From assembly GCA_016787445.1 (NCBI GenBank), contig JAEUTQ010000011.1, positions 1-64,000 of the forward strand: a stretch of DNA of 64,000 bases. Direction: 5' to 3'. The notes under the pieces were generated by a model, which saw nothing but the letters and a program-made list of their open reading frames with translations, had not been told where the DNA came from and did not search any database. This document shows, piece by piece, positions 24,902 through 35,549 of the stretch. The position numbers and the translations under genes were made by a program. The DNA is from Bacteroidia bacterium. Lineage in GTDB: Bacteria; Bacteroidota; Bacteroidia; B-17B0; Aurantibacillaceae. The stretch's first letter is position 1, and every line of letters begins with the position of its first letter.

Positions 24902-27900
24902 ATGAGCTTAATAAAAAACATTTTCAAATCACTACCACTATTTATTGCATTCAATACATTTTCGCAAAATGTAAATGAGTTTACAGGATCGTTAAACCAT
25001 GGAATTCCGCTGATGAATGTTCCCTCTAATAAAGGAGGCGGAGTTAATATTTCTGCCTCCTATAATGCGGGAATCGGGGTTAAGCAACCAGCCAGCGAAA
25101 TAGGTCTTGGCTGGCAATTAAATGCCGGAGGAGCAATTTATAGAAGTGTTTTTGGTTTACCTGATGATGGCTTTAATATGGATGTTTTTGATTCAAAAAC
25201 AAAAAACTTCAATCAGCAAAACGGAATTCTATACGGTGGTGGGGACGCTGAAATATATAGAACAAGTAGGAATATGGATTCATTAGAATTTATGTTTCCT
25301 GAATACGATGATTACCAGGTATCAGGACCTGGAATTGGAGGAAGGATGACGCCATTTATTATGGACTATGAAATGTTTACTAAGGATGATAATTACGATA
25401 AGAGATTTTTTAAAGACCCAACCTACTACGGAAAAACTAGGTCACCTCAATTTCATTTTAATGGAGATTTTGCAGATACACTAGTATCAAGACATTACTC
25501 CGTTACGCCAATTTCAGGTTCAACACCATTTACTTTACCAAATCAAACTATTAGTGGATTATATTATAACAATGATGAACCATACCTCGGAAAAAGCATT
25601 ACTGGCTCATCAATAACAGCTCAAAATTATGATCCGTCAACTATGCGACTTGCATCCTCAAACTACATTGAATATTTTAGAAACAGTAGAATTGATTCCA
25701 TTTCTATTAATAATCTAGCTGGTTTTATAAACTATCAAACTTCTTGTACTAGAAACTCTTCAGACTTTCCATCAAATGGTATTGGCGCTTTCAGAATTAC
25801 AACATCTGCGGGATATGTATATCATTACTCCCTTCCTGTTTATATAATAAGAACGGAAAACCATAATTACCCTCTTGAAAATGATTACAATGTACCAACC
25901 TACGATCTTTCGGCATATACTAATAATCCAAATGACCAATACTATACATGGACTCAAAACACTGAGATAGTTACTAAACATAAAATCAACAATAAGTATG
26001 CTTATCAATGGTTGCTAACTGCCATTACCGGGCCTGATTACGAGGACTCCAACAATAATCATATTGTTGATGTTGCTGACAAAGGTTATTGGGTGTACTT
26101 TGATTACAAGAAATGGAGTGGCGATTTTGCGGTAAGGTCTCCTCACTATGGTTTTGATTATTATTTCGGTTTTGATGATAATTCTAAAACCTTACCTGCA
26201 TCACAACCTCTTACCGGAACTAATTATAAATTGACCGGAAAATCAGGAATTGTTAATCTTACCATTAAACAAGTCTATCATCTATCAAAAATCCAAACAT
26301 CAAGCCACACAGCTATTTTTGTGCGAGAAACACGAAATGATGAAGTAAGTGGCCACGGTGCAACCTCATTGACTTCATCAATTACACCAACACCTATTCT
26401 AAGCACCAAAAGAATTATCTTGTTTAAAAACGATGCTTTCGATTCGATTCCTGCACCAAACTCTACAATTACATTTGGCTGGGGATTAAATGACTTCTAT
26501 ACAACAAATGGCTCGGGTTATTTTTATGGGGAAAATTGGTATACTACTTATGCAAATACCATCAAGAATAGAATACTTAAACATGTTGAGTTTAGTCAAG
26601 ATTATTCACTATGCAGAAAGTATCAGGGAAATGTACATGCAAAATCATTAAATACCAGCGTTGTAAGTTCGCCATCAACCGTGCAAAGCAATTTAAGCGT
26701 TCAAACATACTCGCTGAGCGGTAAACTTACATTAAATAAAATTACCATTTATGATTTTACCAATGTAAAAACCCTACCCTCCACAGTTTTTGATTATAAT
26801 GTTTCAGTATCTAATGATAATCCCGATTACGACCCACGAAAAATTGACTATTGGGGGTTTTATAAGTCAGATATTACGGCAAACGGATATAGTGGTTACA
26901 CCAGTCATATATCAAAAGATTATACCGATGCATGGAGTCTTCGAAAAATTACAGAACCTTTAGGGGCAGTTTCTGAATTTGAGTACGAGTCTAACTCTTA
27001 CTCAAAAGTACTTGACAACAAATCTTCATCAGGATATCGGGGCGCAAGCTTTATATTTCCTTTCAAGTCCATTGCACTTGCCGCTAATCCAAGAGATTTA
27101 GACATTACACTTGAGGAAGGCAGCGCAACACCTAATGAATTTCTGCCCCTTATTTCAGGAACTATAACAGGACTCTCAAAAAAAATGTGCTTGCCTCTGA
27201 GTATCACACCAATTGATCCAAAATATCCTGACAATTATTATCATATAAGTCATCTTTTCTTTGGTAATTGCTCATTTACCGGAACTGTTTCACCACTCAA
27301 TTTTACAAATGTTGAGCGCTCAGGATACCAATATATTGGCAACGCTAATTGCTATGATGATGGTGGATATACCATTAATTTCCGCCCAGGTGAAGGTGAT
27401 GGAAATTATGGTTACCAAGGCTCAGGATATGGCGGTGCTGAGATGACTTATGCCGGATATGGATATTTGCATTTTGAAATGCCTTCTACATATGAAGTTT
27501 ATGGAGGGGGGATTAGAGTGCGGAAAATCAAAACAAAAAATAACGATAATGAAATTTATGTTACGGAATATCAATACGAGAACGGCGTTGCCAGCATGGA
27601 AGCTGATCGGTTTGAATATCCAGGATTAAAAAAGGGTTGTGGAGTTTCTAATGGATTCATGCCGCGACTTACACCTATTAGTTTCGATAAGCATTCCCTT
27701 GGCTATGGTATAGGTTACGGAAAAGTAACAGTTAAAAACAAAGGCCGGTCTAATACGGCAAATGGTTCTGTGGTTAATGAATTCATAAACTCTAATCCTA
27801 TTAGTGGCAGTACAAAAACCGATGATTTTAAAATGTTGCATTTCTATTCAACCAATTCGGGTGATTTAAGAAATTTATTCGAATGTATTGACAAGTTTTC

Positions 27901-29413
27901 GCCTTTCTGGGGTTTAACTAGAGAATCAAAAGTACTGGATGTAAATAATAATATTGTAAGCAGAACTGTTTACGAATATGAAAACACAGAACAAGGTGCA
28001 ATTGTTGAAAATTTCGTTTTTAGAAATTCTGTCTCAGATGATTATTATTCCAACGTTGACAATGTATGCATTTTGAGACACTATCCCGCTGTATTGAAGA
28101 AGACTAAAAATTACGGAATGGGTTCTTATACTGAATCAGAAGTTTTAAAACGAGATGAAATTACAGGTGAGACTAGTTTAATGCGTAGTATAGGACAAAA
28201 TGCCAGCTCTTCATTAATATCAAAAGTTCCCGCATTCAGAATATCCACATACGCGAATATGGGACCTAAATCTATCAATGCGTCCTACAAAAACATTCTT
28301 AGTCCGGAAGCTTATAGTTATTCTGCGATTGATACAACGATATCTACGAATGGCTTTGCCAATGCAATTGCAATGACCTATACTAATCAGTCGAATGTTC
28401 TTACATACAATGGCAATTATCCATTCAGTGTACAAACAAACACCTTAAATTATTGGAAATCATGGCTGAGTGCTAGTTGGACCGGTACTGTAGGTTCAAT
28501 TAATGAATATGGTCTGCATAAACGCTCTGAATTAAATTCTAATCCATATAATTTCTCTAATCCACTTGGAAGTAGTGCATATTGGCGATTGAGTACGGAA
28601 ACAACTCTTTCTGACGAAGTAGGACACGCACTTGAATCGAGAGATTTTAATAATCGTTTTAATTCAATAAAATTTGGATATAATAACTACTACTTGAATT
28701 CAAGTTGCTCCAATGCTAACTACTCTAGCTTTACCTATGCCAATTTTGAAAGCATTAAACCAAACACAGGAGGTACAACTGTGGATGGCGAAGTTCTATT
28801 ACCAACCAGTAACGGTTCTTTAACCACTACTACAGCGCATACTGGGTATAGGTCACTTTGTTTAGGTACAGGAAGCACCTCATGGTATCAGCTTAAAGTT
28901 GGCAATAATGGTTCTTATGAAACGGGAATTGAAAGGGGTAGAATTTATCGTGCTATAGTTTGGGTAAGTACGTCTAGCCCTAATAACGCTTCACTTAATG
29001 TTACTTTGGATGGAAAAATTTCAGGAGTACCTTACAGCCAAACTTACACTATGTATGCCAATGATGCAAGCGCCATTACTGTTGGTAATTGGAAACGCCT
29101 GTCATTAGAGTTCAAATTACCAGACAACTTTGAAGATAACTCTAATTCTGCCAACGTTAAAGTCTATTTAATAGGAGGTTCCAGTAATTCGTATTTTGAT
29201 GACCTGATTTTTTATCCAGTTGAAGCTAGTTTTAAAGGCAATGTATATCATACAGGTAACGGACGTGTGATAGCTGAAATCAACCAGTTAGGTTATGCAA
29301 CCTTTTACACTTATGATGCTGCCGGTAGAATTTTAGAGATCAACCAAGAGATTCCTGGATCTGGTATAAAATTAATCAAACGCAACTCTTACAACTTTGC
29401 CAACACTAACTAA
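24902..29413 (+). CDS. giant secreted RHS/YD-type protein
   Basis: The 1503-aa protein has a signal peptide, then VNEFTGSLNHGIPLMNVPSN with an SpvB-like start to a beta-rich shell (ISASYNAGIGVKQPASEIGL, GWQLNAGGAIYR). The central 1000 residues are aromatic and Asn/Gly/Ser rich without a clear catalytic motif. A jelly-roll, carbohydrate-binding-like segment is at about 1290-1440, and a YD repeat (GYATFYTYDAAGRILEINQE) is near the C terminus. It lacks an RHS core or toxin domain of its own; these are in the 1895-aa protein two genes downstream. It probably supplies part of a shell or surface structure with that protein. Such pairs recur in Bacteroidota. Confidence 0.75.
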   Translation: MSLIKNIFKSLPLFIAFNTFSQNVNEFTGSLNHGIPLMNVPSNKGGGVNISASYNAGIGVKQPASEIGLGWQLNAGGAIYRSVFGLPDDGFNMDVFDSKTKNFNQQNGILYGGGDAEIYRTSRNMDSLEFMFPEYDDYQVSGPGIGGRMTPFIMDYEMFTKDDNYDKRFFKDPTYYGKTRSPQFHFNGDFADTLVSRHYSVTPISGSTPFTLPNQTISGLYYNNDEPYLGKSITGSSITAQNYDPSTMRLASSNYIEYFRNSRIDSISINNLAGFINYQTSCTRNSSDFPSNGIGAFRITTSAGYVYHYSLPVYIIRTENHNYPLENDYNVPTYDLSAYTNNPNDQYYTWTQNTEIVTKHKINNKYAYQWLLTAITGPDYEDSNNNHIVDVADKGYWVYFDYKKWSGDFAVRSPHYGFDYYFGFDDNSKTLPASQPLTGTNYKLTGKSGIVNLTIKQVYHLSKIQTSSHTAIFVRETRNDEVSGHGATSLTSSITPTPILSTKRIILFKNDAFDSIPAPNSTITFGWGLNDFYTTNGSGYFYGENWYTTYANTIKNRILKHVEFSQDYSLCRKYQGNVHAKSLNTSVVSSPSTVQSNLSVQTYSLSGKLTLNKITIYDFTNVKTLPSTVFDYNVSVSNDNPDYDPRKIDYWGFYKSDITANGYSGYTSHISKDYTDAWSLRKITEPLGAVSEFEYESNSYSKVLDNKSSSGYRGASFIFPFKSIALAANPRDLDITLEEGSATPNEFLPLISGTITGLSKKMCLPLSITPIDPKYPDNYYHISHLFFGNCSFTGTVSPLNFTNVERSGYQYIGNANCYDDGGYTINFRPGEGDGNYGYQGSGYGGAEMTYAGYGYLHFEMPSTYEVYGGGIRVRKIKTKNNDNEIYVTEYQYENGVASMEADRFEYPGLKKGCGVSNGFMPRLTPISFDKHSLGYGIGYGKVTVKNKGRSNTANGSVVNEFINSNPISGSTKTDDFKMLHFYSTNSGDLRNLFECIDKFSPFWGLTRESKVLDVNNNIVSRTVYEYENTEQGAIVENFVFRNSVSDDYYSNVDNVCILRHYPAVLKKTKNYGMGSYTESEVLKRDEITGETSLMRSIGQNASSSLISKVPAFRISTYANMGPKSINASYKNILSPEAYSYSAIDTTISTNGFANAIAMTYTNQSNVLTYNGNYPFSVQTNTLNYWKSWLSASWTGTVGSINEYGLHKRSELNSNPYNFSNPLGSSAYWRLSTETTLSDEVGHALESRDFNNRFNSIKFGYNNYYLNSSCSNANYSSFTYANFESIKPNTGGTTVDGEVLLPTSNGSLTTTTAHTGYRSLCLGTGSTSWYQLKVGNNGSYETGIERGRIYRAIVWVSTSSPNNASLNVTLDGKISGVPYSQTYTMYANDASAITVGNWKRLSLEFKLPDNFEDNSNSANVKVYLIGGSSNSYFDDLIFYPVEASFKGNVYHTGNGRVIAEINQLGYATFYTYDAAGRILEINQEIPGSGIKLIKRNSYNFANTN

Positions 29414-29422
29414 TACATTGAT

Positions 29423-29845
29423 ATGAAAAAAACATTATTAATAATCTTTTCGCTTTGCTGTTTAAGTAATCTTAACGCGCAAGACGATTTTGAAATCAAT
29501 TTTGTTCGTGAATCTGTAAAATCCTTACTAGATCCGGAAACTGATAGTCTATTTATTGACAAAGCTGAAATCAAAATATTTGAGGCGAATTCAGCTTCTT
29601 CCATTGAGGTTAAATTTTATGACTTTGTAAATAACGATTTTAATTTATCCAACTCGGCTAGTAACAACTTAAGCTCACTCACATCCAATAACTGTAACCT
29701 TCCTTTGTGCTTTTATAAGCTTAATGACAATTTGATTTATGTTTTCTTAAGCACTAAAACGGATTTAAGCTCCAGACAAAAAGTTTTTATTAAAGTTAAC
29801 GGTAAGGCAGGTAAACAAACCGTTACCAAAGAAGTAGAACTATAA
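29423..29845 (+). CDS. small secreted protein between two RHS-type genes
   Basis: The 140-aa protein has a signal peptide (MKKTLLIIFSLCCLSNLNAQ). The mature part is predicted beta-sandwich-like (IDKAEIKIFEANSASSIEVK, then VFIKVNGKAGKQTVTKEVEL), with a CNLPLCF cysteine pair. It is separated by only 9 bases from each giant neighbour, so it is certainly in their operon. No family is recognised; an adaptor or chaperone for the RHS proteins is a plausible guess only. Confidence 0.7.
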   Translation: MKKTLLIIFSLCCLSNLNAQDDFEINFVRESVKSLLDPETDSLFIDKAEIKIFEANSASSIEVKFYDFVNNDFNLSNSASNNLSSLTSNNCNLPLCFYKLNDNLIYVFLSTKTDLSSRQKVFIKVNGKAGKQTVTKEVEL

Positions 29846-29854
29846 AACAAAACT

Positions 29855-32800
29855 ATGTTAAATAGAATATTAACGTTAATACTTTTAGTTAGTTCAACCT
29901 GGGTTGTACGACTAGGGGCTCAAACCTACACTGTAGAATTACAACCTGATTCCAGGGGTTATGATGCTATATTATCAAGTGCCAATGGTGGAGTTAACTA
30001 TGGTAATAACACCCGCATCAGAGCTTCACGTAATACTTCATCGCAATATGAGAGAACACTCATGATGTTTGATTTAAATTCAATTCCTTCTAATGCTGTT
30101 TTAGTTTCTGCTAATCTTTACTTATATGGTTCTAATCACACAGGTTCCGGTTCAAACTCCTCTTACTTACAAATTGTAGATAAACCCTGGAGCGAAGGCT
30201 CTATTACATGGAATACTGCTACCAGTATGGCAGGTGCAACCAATCAATTAACCTTAACGGCCTCTGCCGGCGCAACTGATAACTACACCCTTAATGTGAA
30301 AACAAGTTTGCAAACCATGGTTAACACCCAGGCTCGCAATTTTGGTTATCAGTTAAAGTTAGTTACTGAAAACAATACCAATGCGCAGATGGAATTCTAC
30401 AGCAGTGATGAAACCACAAATCCAACTAAACGACCAAAACTTATCATTACCTACGAATTGCCTCTTGACATAAAGATGAATGTCACCTCTACCTCTACTA
30501 CATCGGCAACAGATGGTGCCATTAACTTATCGGTTTTTGGAGGTACAGCTCCCTTTACTTTTGCATGGTCCAATAGTGCTACTACACAAAACGTGAGCGG
30601 ACTTGCTAGTGGAGTATACACTGTAACTGTTACGGATGCCAATAGTGTTCAGGCAAAAAAAATAATCCCGGTTGGTTGTTATGTAGGCAGTAACACCTTT
30701 ACCATTAAATCAGACGCACTCTCTTTTAAAGATGCAAACCTTCAAACCGCTACCCTTGAAGCTGCCATTGCTAATACCAATTACGGTACTTTAATTAATA
30801 ATCAATGTTTGTATCAAAACATTGCCAACGGATGGAATACAACAAGAGCTGTAATGGCCTTTGATTTAAGTTCTATCCCTTCCAATGCAGTTCTTCAAAG
30901 CGCAACTCTAAAAATAACCCATCAGGCTAATCCAACTATTACCTCCAGTGTACAAATCATGCCTTTAAAAGGAGAATGGAATGAAAGTACCGTTACCTGG
31001 AACAATCAACCTGCGGCGGATGCTGCCTCTGCGATTACGTTTACTGTTTTAAGTGGTACTACTGCTTATACACTAAACGTACTGACTCATTTACAGAAAA
31101 TGATTAATGAAGGTACTACTGAGAATGGTTGGTTACTTCGTCAGCAAAATGAAACAGACCAGCGTTCGGGTTTAAAGTTTTATTCTTCTGATCACTCCAA
31201 TACTGCAAAACCTGAAATCACCATCACCTATACCTTACCTGCAAACAGCAACGATAAGAATTTAAACTGGACAAAAACCGAAGTCTTTGATGAGAATGGA
31301 AACGTAATTAGTTCGGAAAAATCCTATGCCGATGCTTTAGGCAGAAACATGCAATCTTTAAGTAAAAATGCCTTTAATGAAGTGTTTGCCTCGCAAGTTG
31401 TGTATGATCAATATGGTCGTCCTGCATTAAATACACTTCCCGCCTATGTAGGTAACAGCTTAAATTATCAAGATGGATTTTTTAAAAACAACAGTGGGGT
31501 AAATTACTCTTACAAAGATTTTGATACCACTACCACATTAAATAACCCTAACGGATTACAAAATACAGTAGTGGGTACCTTAGGAAATTACTACAGCACT
31601 AACAATCCCTTTGATAAATACCAAGCAACTGCTACCCATCCATACAACAGAGTTGAGTATACCTCTGATCCTTCTTCATCTGTTAGGCGGGTGGCTAAAC
31701 CCGGCAATCAATTTAAAATGGGCTCTGGTAGAGAAACCTATAACTTCACTATGGTCAGTGGGAATGAATTGAACGTTGTTTACTCTTCTTTGTCTTTTAA
31801 AGTCAAACATAGTCTTAGTGCGCCATTGACCAATACTGCACTAACCGTTGGATTAATGGCCGCTCAAAAATCGATAATTGTAACGCCTGATAGTAAGGAG
31901 GCTATTTCGTTTTCTATAGGTAATAAAATAATTGCAACTTGTATTAGCGGACTAACGACTAACAATTGCTCTTTTGCAGCGCAATCAAACATGAACTGGT
32001 ACGGAACCAAAAGCACTGACATTCATTTACCGGATGTAAACAAAACAAGTCTAAAATTACCATTACCGACTTACACAATAAGTGGTGTTAGTTATACCGT
32101 TAGTACTTCTGACATTACATATACAATTACTAATTTATTTAATGATAAAATATTAGTAAGTAACACAGACTACACACTAAATACTTCTACAAGATCAGTG
32201 ACTTTTGGATCAACCTTTCTGAATGGTTATACCGGCAAATCGCTCATGCTTCGTTTAAGTTTTGATTTATCTACCTCTCTTACAAATACTATAATTGCGC
32301 AAGGCGGGGTAATTTCAAACGCATTAGCAACTTATAGTTTAGATTATGGACAATGGAGTCTTAACTTCTACGATTTAGCAGGTAATTTGAGAGTTCAATC
32401 TTCTCCAAAATTAGTTGGTTGCGCTGTTTCAAGTTCCTCATTAGCATCAACTATTTATGATTATAGTCACTTAGGTCAGGTTATTACTCAATCTCACAAT
32501 GAAAAAGGTATTACTCGGAATGTTTACGATAAGGAAGGTAAATTAAGATTTTCCCAAAATGCAGAACAACAAAACACAAAGCGTTATTCATATATTAATT
32601 ACGATGCAAGAGGGCGTATAATAGAAACCGGCGAATACAACGTAGGAACCTTAACCGGCACAACCAATGTTGCCTTCATGGATTATTATGGTGGTACATA
32701 TGGATATAATTCAGGAAATATCTTCACAAACTCTATTATTAATAATTTAGATGGATTACTCAATTCGCAATGTGAAAATATTTTCTACACTTCCTATGAA

Positions 32801-35542
32801 GCACCGAGTGGTGGTGATGATATACCGAGTGCTTATACTTATTCAGCCCAGTACATGGGTAAATATTTAAACGGTGCTGTGTGCCGTACCTGGAACTCTC
32901 AAACAAGTACCTGGTACAATTATGACAAACTGGGACGATTAATCGCAACGGTGAAACAAATTTACGATAGCGAATACACCTCGTATAAAACAAACATTGA
33001 TGATCAAATAAAAACCAGTGAAACTACTTACAACAACTTTAACAGTTTGGTTACCTCTAGTACCTTCCAAAAGAATTTAAGTACTGAGCTCCTGGAAGTA
33101 AAACCTGTATACGACATCGCGCTTAGGCCTTATATCACTTACATCAACTCCTTTGCCGGAAGCGGCATCAAAACAAGTGAAGTGAAGTTTGATAAGATGG
33201 GGCGTGCTGTAAGAAACATCATCGGAAACAACCTGCAAGGTGTAGACATGGTTTATACCCTTGATGGAAACTTAAAAGCTATTAATCATCCCGCCTTACA
33301 CAGCTCTCTTGACAGAGGGGGCGATGCCGGAGATTTTAGCGGTTCAAATCCTTTTGCCGTGAACAGCGATTTATTCGGAGAGATTTTAGAATACCATTAC
33401 AACGATTATGAAGCTGCAAACTCCTACTCGGTTAACTCCATTACCTCGGGTAATAGTATTTACGATGGTTTAATTTACAGTCAGCGTTTTAAAGTACCGG
33501 ATGTGGTAAATGGTGTAAACACCGGAGCTAATTATATTGATTGGGCCGGTGCTAATCAAACTCAGTTACACAGCCCTGCCAGTCCTGAAACCAAGGAAAT
33601 GATTTTTAAGTATACGTATGATCAATACAAACAACTCGCTACTTCTTCCTTTGGTTTATACAACAACAGCAGTAATGTTGTAACTGCCCGCAATGAATAC
33701 CGTGAGGGTGGGCCTTCATCAGGAAACATTACCTATGATGCTAACGGAAATATTACACGCTTGGTTCGTGCTACTTACAGTGTGAGTGGCTCGCTTAAAT
33801 ACTATGATGACTTAACTTATACTATCTCTACCAATGGCAATCAGGTAAGTTCTATACTGGATGCTGCTGTAAATAGTTTTGGAAGCAACGTTAACTTTAA
33901 AACAGCTACCACTACAACTCCTCAGAATTTTACTTACAATGCCATCGGACAAATGACAGTAAGCCCTGCTGAAAACATTGCTACCATAACTTACTATCCT
34001 AATGGGCAGGTTAAACAAGTTACTTTTAATAATGGAAGCACCACGCAATATTTTTATGATGACCAAGGGCAGAAATACAAGGTAAAATACTATGATAACA
34101 TTAACGACCGAAATAAAATAACCTGGTACATTGGTGCAGCTATTTATGTTTTTGATGATAACATTGGTGCTCAAATCAACTTAAACGAGATGAATACGCC
34201 AAGCGGACAAATACGCAAAAACGGCAGCAACTATGAAAACATTTACAGCATCAGTGATCACTTAGGTAATGTACGCGTAACCTTTACTGAAAGTGGCATC
34301 GGAAACGGTGTAACCATATTAAGCTACAACGATTACTATGCATGGGGTGGTACCCTGCCGGGAAGAGGTTATGTAAACACTGCTTATCGTTATGGCTATC
34401 AAGGACAGGAAAAACCCGAAGACGGTTCTCTCTGGGATCAGTTTGAACTCCGTCTCTTTAACCATGACCTGGGTCGTTGGTTCGCTCCTGACCCTTATAA
34501 CCAATACCACAGCCCGTATCTTGCTATGGGGAATAATCCTATTAATGGTGTTGACCCGGATGGTGGGTATACGTATCAAATGACTAATGAGTCTGCTCGT
34601 TTGGGAAGAAACAAAAGACAAATGGATTACGAAAAGGGAATTGGTGCAGGATATTGGTCGCAGGAAAATCTAACAAAAGAATACAGGAGACGATACAAGG
34701 ACATAATTGACAGAAATAACCTAAGGTATGCTGGAAAAGAAGGCGTGGAAAACTTCCAAGCAGAAATGAAATTACTTAACAATGAATTTCAAGGACTTGG
34801 ACTATCTGGAACAGTTTTAGAGACAGGTGTTGAAATTATGACCCAATCACAATGTGTATTATACCAAAACGGAACATTTGATTTAAAATCTCAAATGGGA
34901 GGGCCATTACTAGAAACCGGTTGGGACAAAGAAGGAACGGGACAAATAATACCATCTCCAGATGATGTTATAATGAGTTCAGCGAATGGTTATGATTTAC
35001 AAGAACAGGAAAAGGCTGGAATACTAAATTCTTTTGGTGGGGTGGGTTTGTTTGATATCATTAACTTTGGATCAGCAACTAACGATGTCATTTCATATGA
35101 TGAAACAGGATTAAAACAGTATTTCGCAATTGTAGCTGGTGAATCAGGAGACAACTATTTGGAAGCACAAGCCATAGGAGAGGTTATTTTAAGAAGGCTT
35201 GATTACAAAGGAGCAAATTTAACTAAAGATTTTGTTAAGTATATAGGTGGAGAAGCTCAATTCGATGCGATTGGAGCTCCAATATACAATGAAATAATGA
35301 ATTCTACTTTTCAAGAAATCTTTAGCTCAGATAATGCGTATTCTACCCGTATACAAGGTGCGCTGCATGCTTTAATTAACCCAAATGAAAACGTATCAAA
35401 AGGTGCATATTTTTGGAATGCATCTTCGCCTGAATCAGGTTTTATTTGGAGAACATATAACAACGGTGTGTTTGAAATAACTACCTCATACGGTGGAACT
35501 ACATTTTTCCAATACGTTGACCCAAAAAAACATTGGCCTTAA
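29855..35542 (+). CDS. RHS-repeat polymorphic toxin-like protein with variable C-terminal domain
   Basis: The 1895-aa secreted protein is modular. A signal peptide is followed by a DNRLRE domain (about 25-200), an SprB-type repeat (GGTAPFTFAWSNSATTQNVS, about 205-275), a second DNRLRE domain (280-460), a DUF6443-like segment (from about 470), YD/RHS repeats, and the RHS core end (DLGRWFAPDPYNQYHSPYLA, NNPINGVDPDGG) near residue 1568. After this boundary the remaining about 325 residues are unrelated to the shell. They contain AGESGDNYLEAQAIGEVILR near residue 1763 and GAYFWNASSPESGFIWR, which resembles SleB-type cell-wall hydrolases. A toxin aimed at peptidoglycan is inferred. It is followed by a candidate immunity gene. 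Confidence 0.82.
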   Translation: MLNRILTLILLVSSTWVVRLGAQTYTVELQPDSRGYDAILSSANGGVNYGNNTRIRASRNTSSQYERTLMMFDLNSIPSNAVLVSANLYLYGSNHTGSGSNSSYLQIVDKPWSEGSITWNTATSMAGATNQLTLTASAGATDNYTLNVKTSLQTMVNTQARNFGYQLKLVTENNTNAQMEFYSSDETTNPTKRPKLIITYELPLDIKMNVTSTSTTSATDGAINLSVFGGTAPFTFAWSNSATTQNVSGLASGVYTVTVTDANSVQAKKIIPVGCYVGSNTFTIKSDALSFKDANLQTATLEAAIANTNYGTLINNQCLYQNIANGWNTTRAVMAFDLSSIPSNAVLQSATLKITHQANPTITSSVQIMPLKGEWNESTVTWNNQPAADAASAITFTVLSGTTAYTLNVLTHLQKMINEGTTENGWLLRQQNETDQRSGLKFYSSDHSNTAKPEITITYTLPANSNDKNLNWTKTEVFDENGNVISSEKSYADALGRNMQSLSKNAFNEVFASQVVYDQYGRPALNTLPAYVGNSLNYQDGFFKNNSGVNYSYKDFDTTTTLNNPNGLQNTVVGTLGNYYSTNNPFDKYQATATHPYNRVEYTSDPSSSVRRVAKPGNQFKMGSGRETYNFTMVSGNELNVVYSSLSFKVKHSLSAPLTNTALTVGLMAAQKSIIVTPDSKEAISFSIGNKIIATCISGLTTNNCSFAAQSNMNWYGTKSTDIHLPDVNKTSLKLPLPTYTISGVSYTVSTSDITYTITNLFNDKILVSNTDYTLNTSTRSVTFGSTFLNGYTGKSLMLRLSFDLSTSLTNTIIAQGGVISNALATYSLDYGQWSLNFYDLAGNLRVQSSPKLVGCAVSSSSLASTIYDYSHLGQVITQSHNEKGITRNVYDKEGKLRFSQNAEQQNTKRYSYINYDARGRIIETGEYNVGTLTGTTNVAFMDYYGGTYGYNSGNIFTNSIINNLDGLLNSQCENIFYTSYEAPSGGDDIPSAYTYSAQYMGKYLNGAVCRTWNSQTSTWYNYDKLGRLIATVKQIYDSEYTSYKTNIDDQIKTSETTYNNFNSLVTSSTFQKNLSTELLEVKPVYDIALRPYITYINSFAGSGIKTSEVKFDKMGRAVRNIIGNNLQGVDMVYTLDGNLKAINHPALHSSLDRGGDAGDFSGSNPFAVNSDLFGEILEYHYNDYEAANSYSVNSITSGNSIYDGLIYSQRFKVPDVVNGVNTGANYIDWAGANQTQLHSPASPETKEMIFKYTYDQYKQLATSSFGLYNNSSNVVTARNEYREGGPSSGNITYDANGNITRLVRATYSVSGSLKYYDDLTYTISTNGNQVSSILDAAVNSFGSNVNFKTATTTTPQNFTYNAIGQMTVSPAENIATITYYPNGQVKQVTFNNGSTTQYFYDDQGQKYKVKYYDNINDRNKITWYIGAAIYVFDDNIGAQINLNEMNTPSGQIRKNGSNYENIYSISDHLGNVRVTFTESGIGNGVTILSYNDYYAWGGTLPGRGYVNTAYRYGYQGQEKPEDGSLWDQFELRLFNHDLGRWFAPDPYNQYHSPYLAMGNNPINGVDPDGGYTYQMTNESARLGRNKRQMDYEKGIGAGYWSQENLTKEYRRRYKDIIDRNNLRYAGKEGVENFQAEMKLLNNEFQGLGLSGTVLETGVEIMTQSQCVLYQNGTFDLKSQMGGPLLETGWDKEGTGQIIPSPDDVIMSSANGYDLQEQEKAGILNSFGGVGLFDIINFGSATNDVISYDETGLKQYFAIVAGESGDNYLEAQAIGEVILRRLDYKGANLTKDFVKYIGGEAQFDAIGAPIYNEIMNSTFQEIFSSDNAYSTRIQGALHALINPNENVSKGAYFWNASSPESGFIWRTYNNGVFEITTSYGGTTFFQYVDPKKHWP

Positions 35543-35549
35543 TAACTCA

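Noticed and set aside
33812-34621. Antisense frames inside the RHS core
   Set aside because: The sense frame has clear RHS repeats and core motifs; the antisense frames arise from repeat composition.
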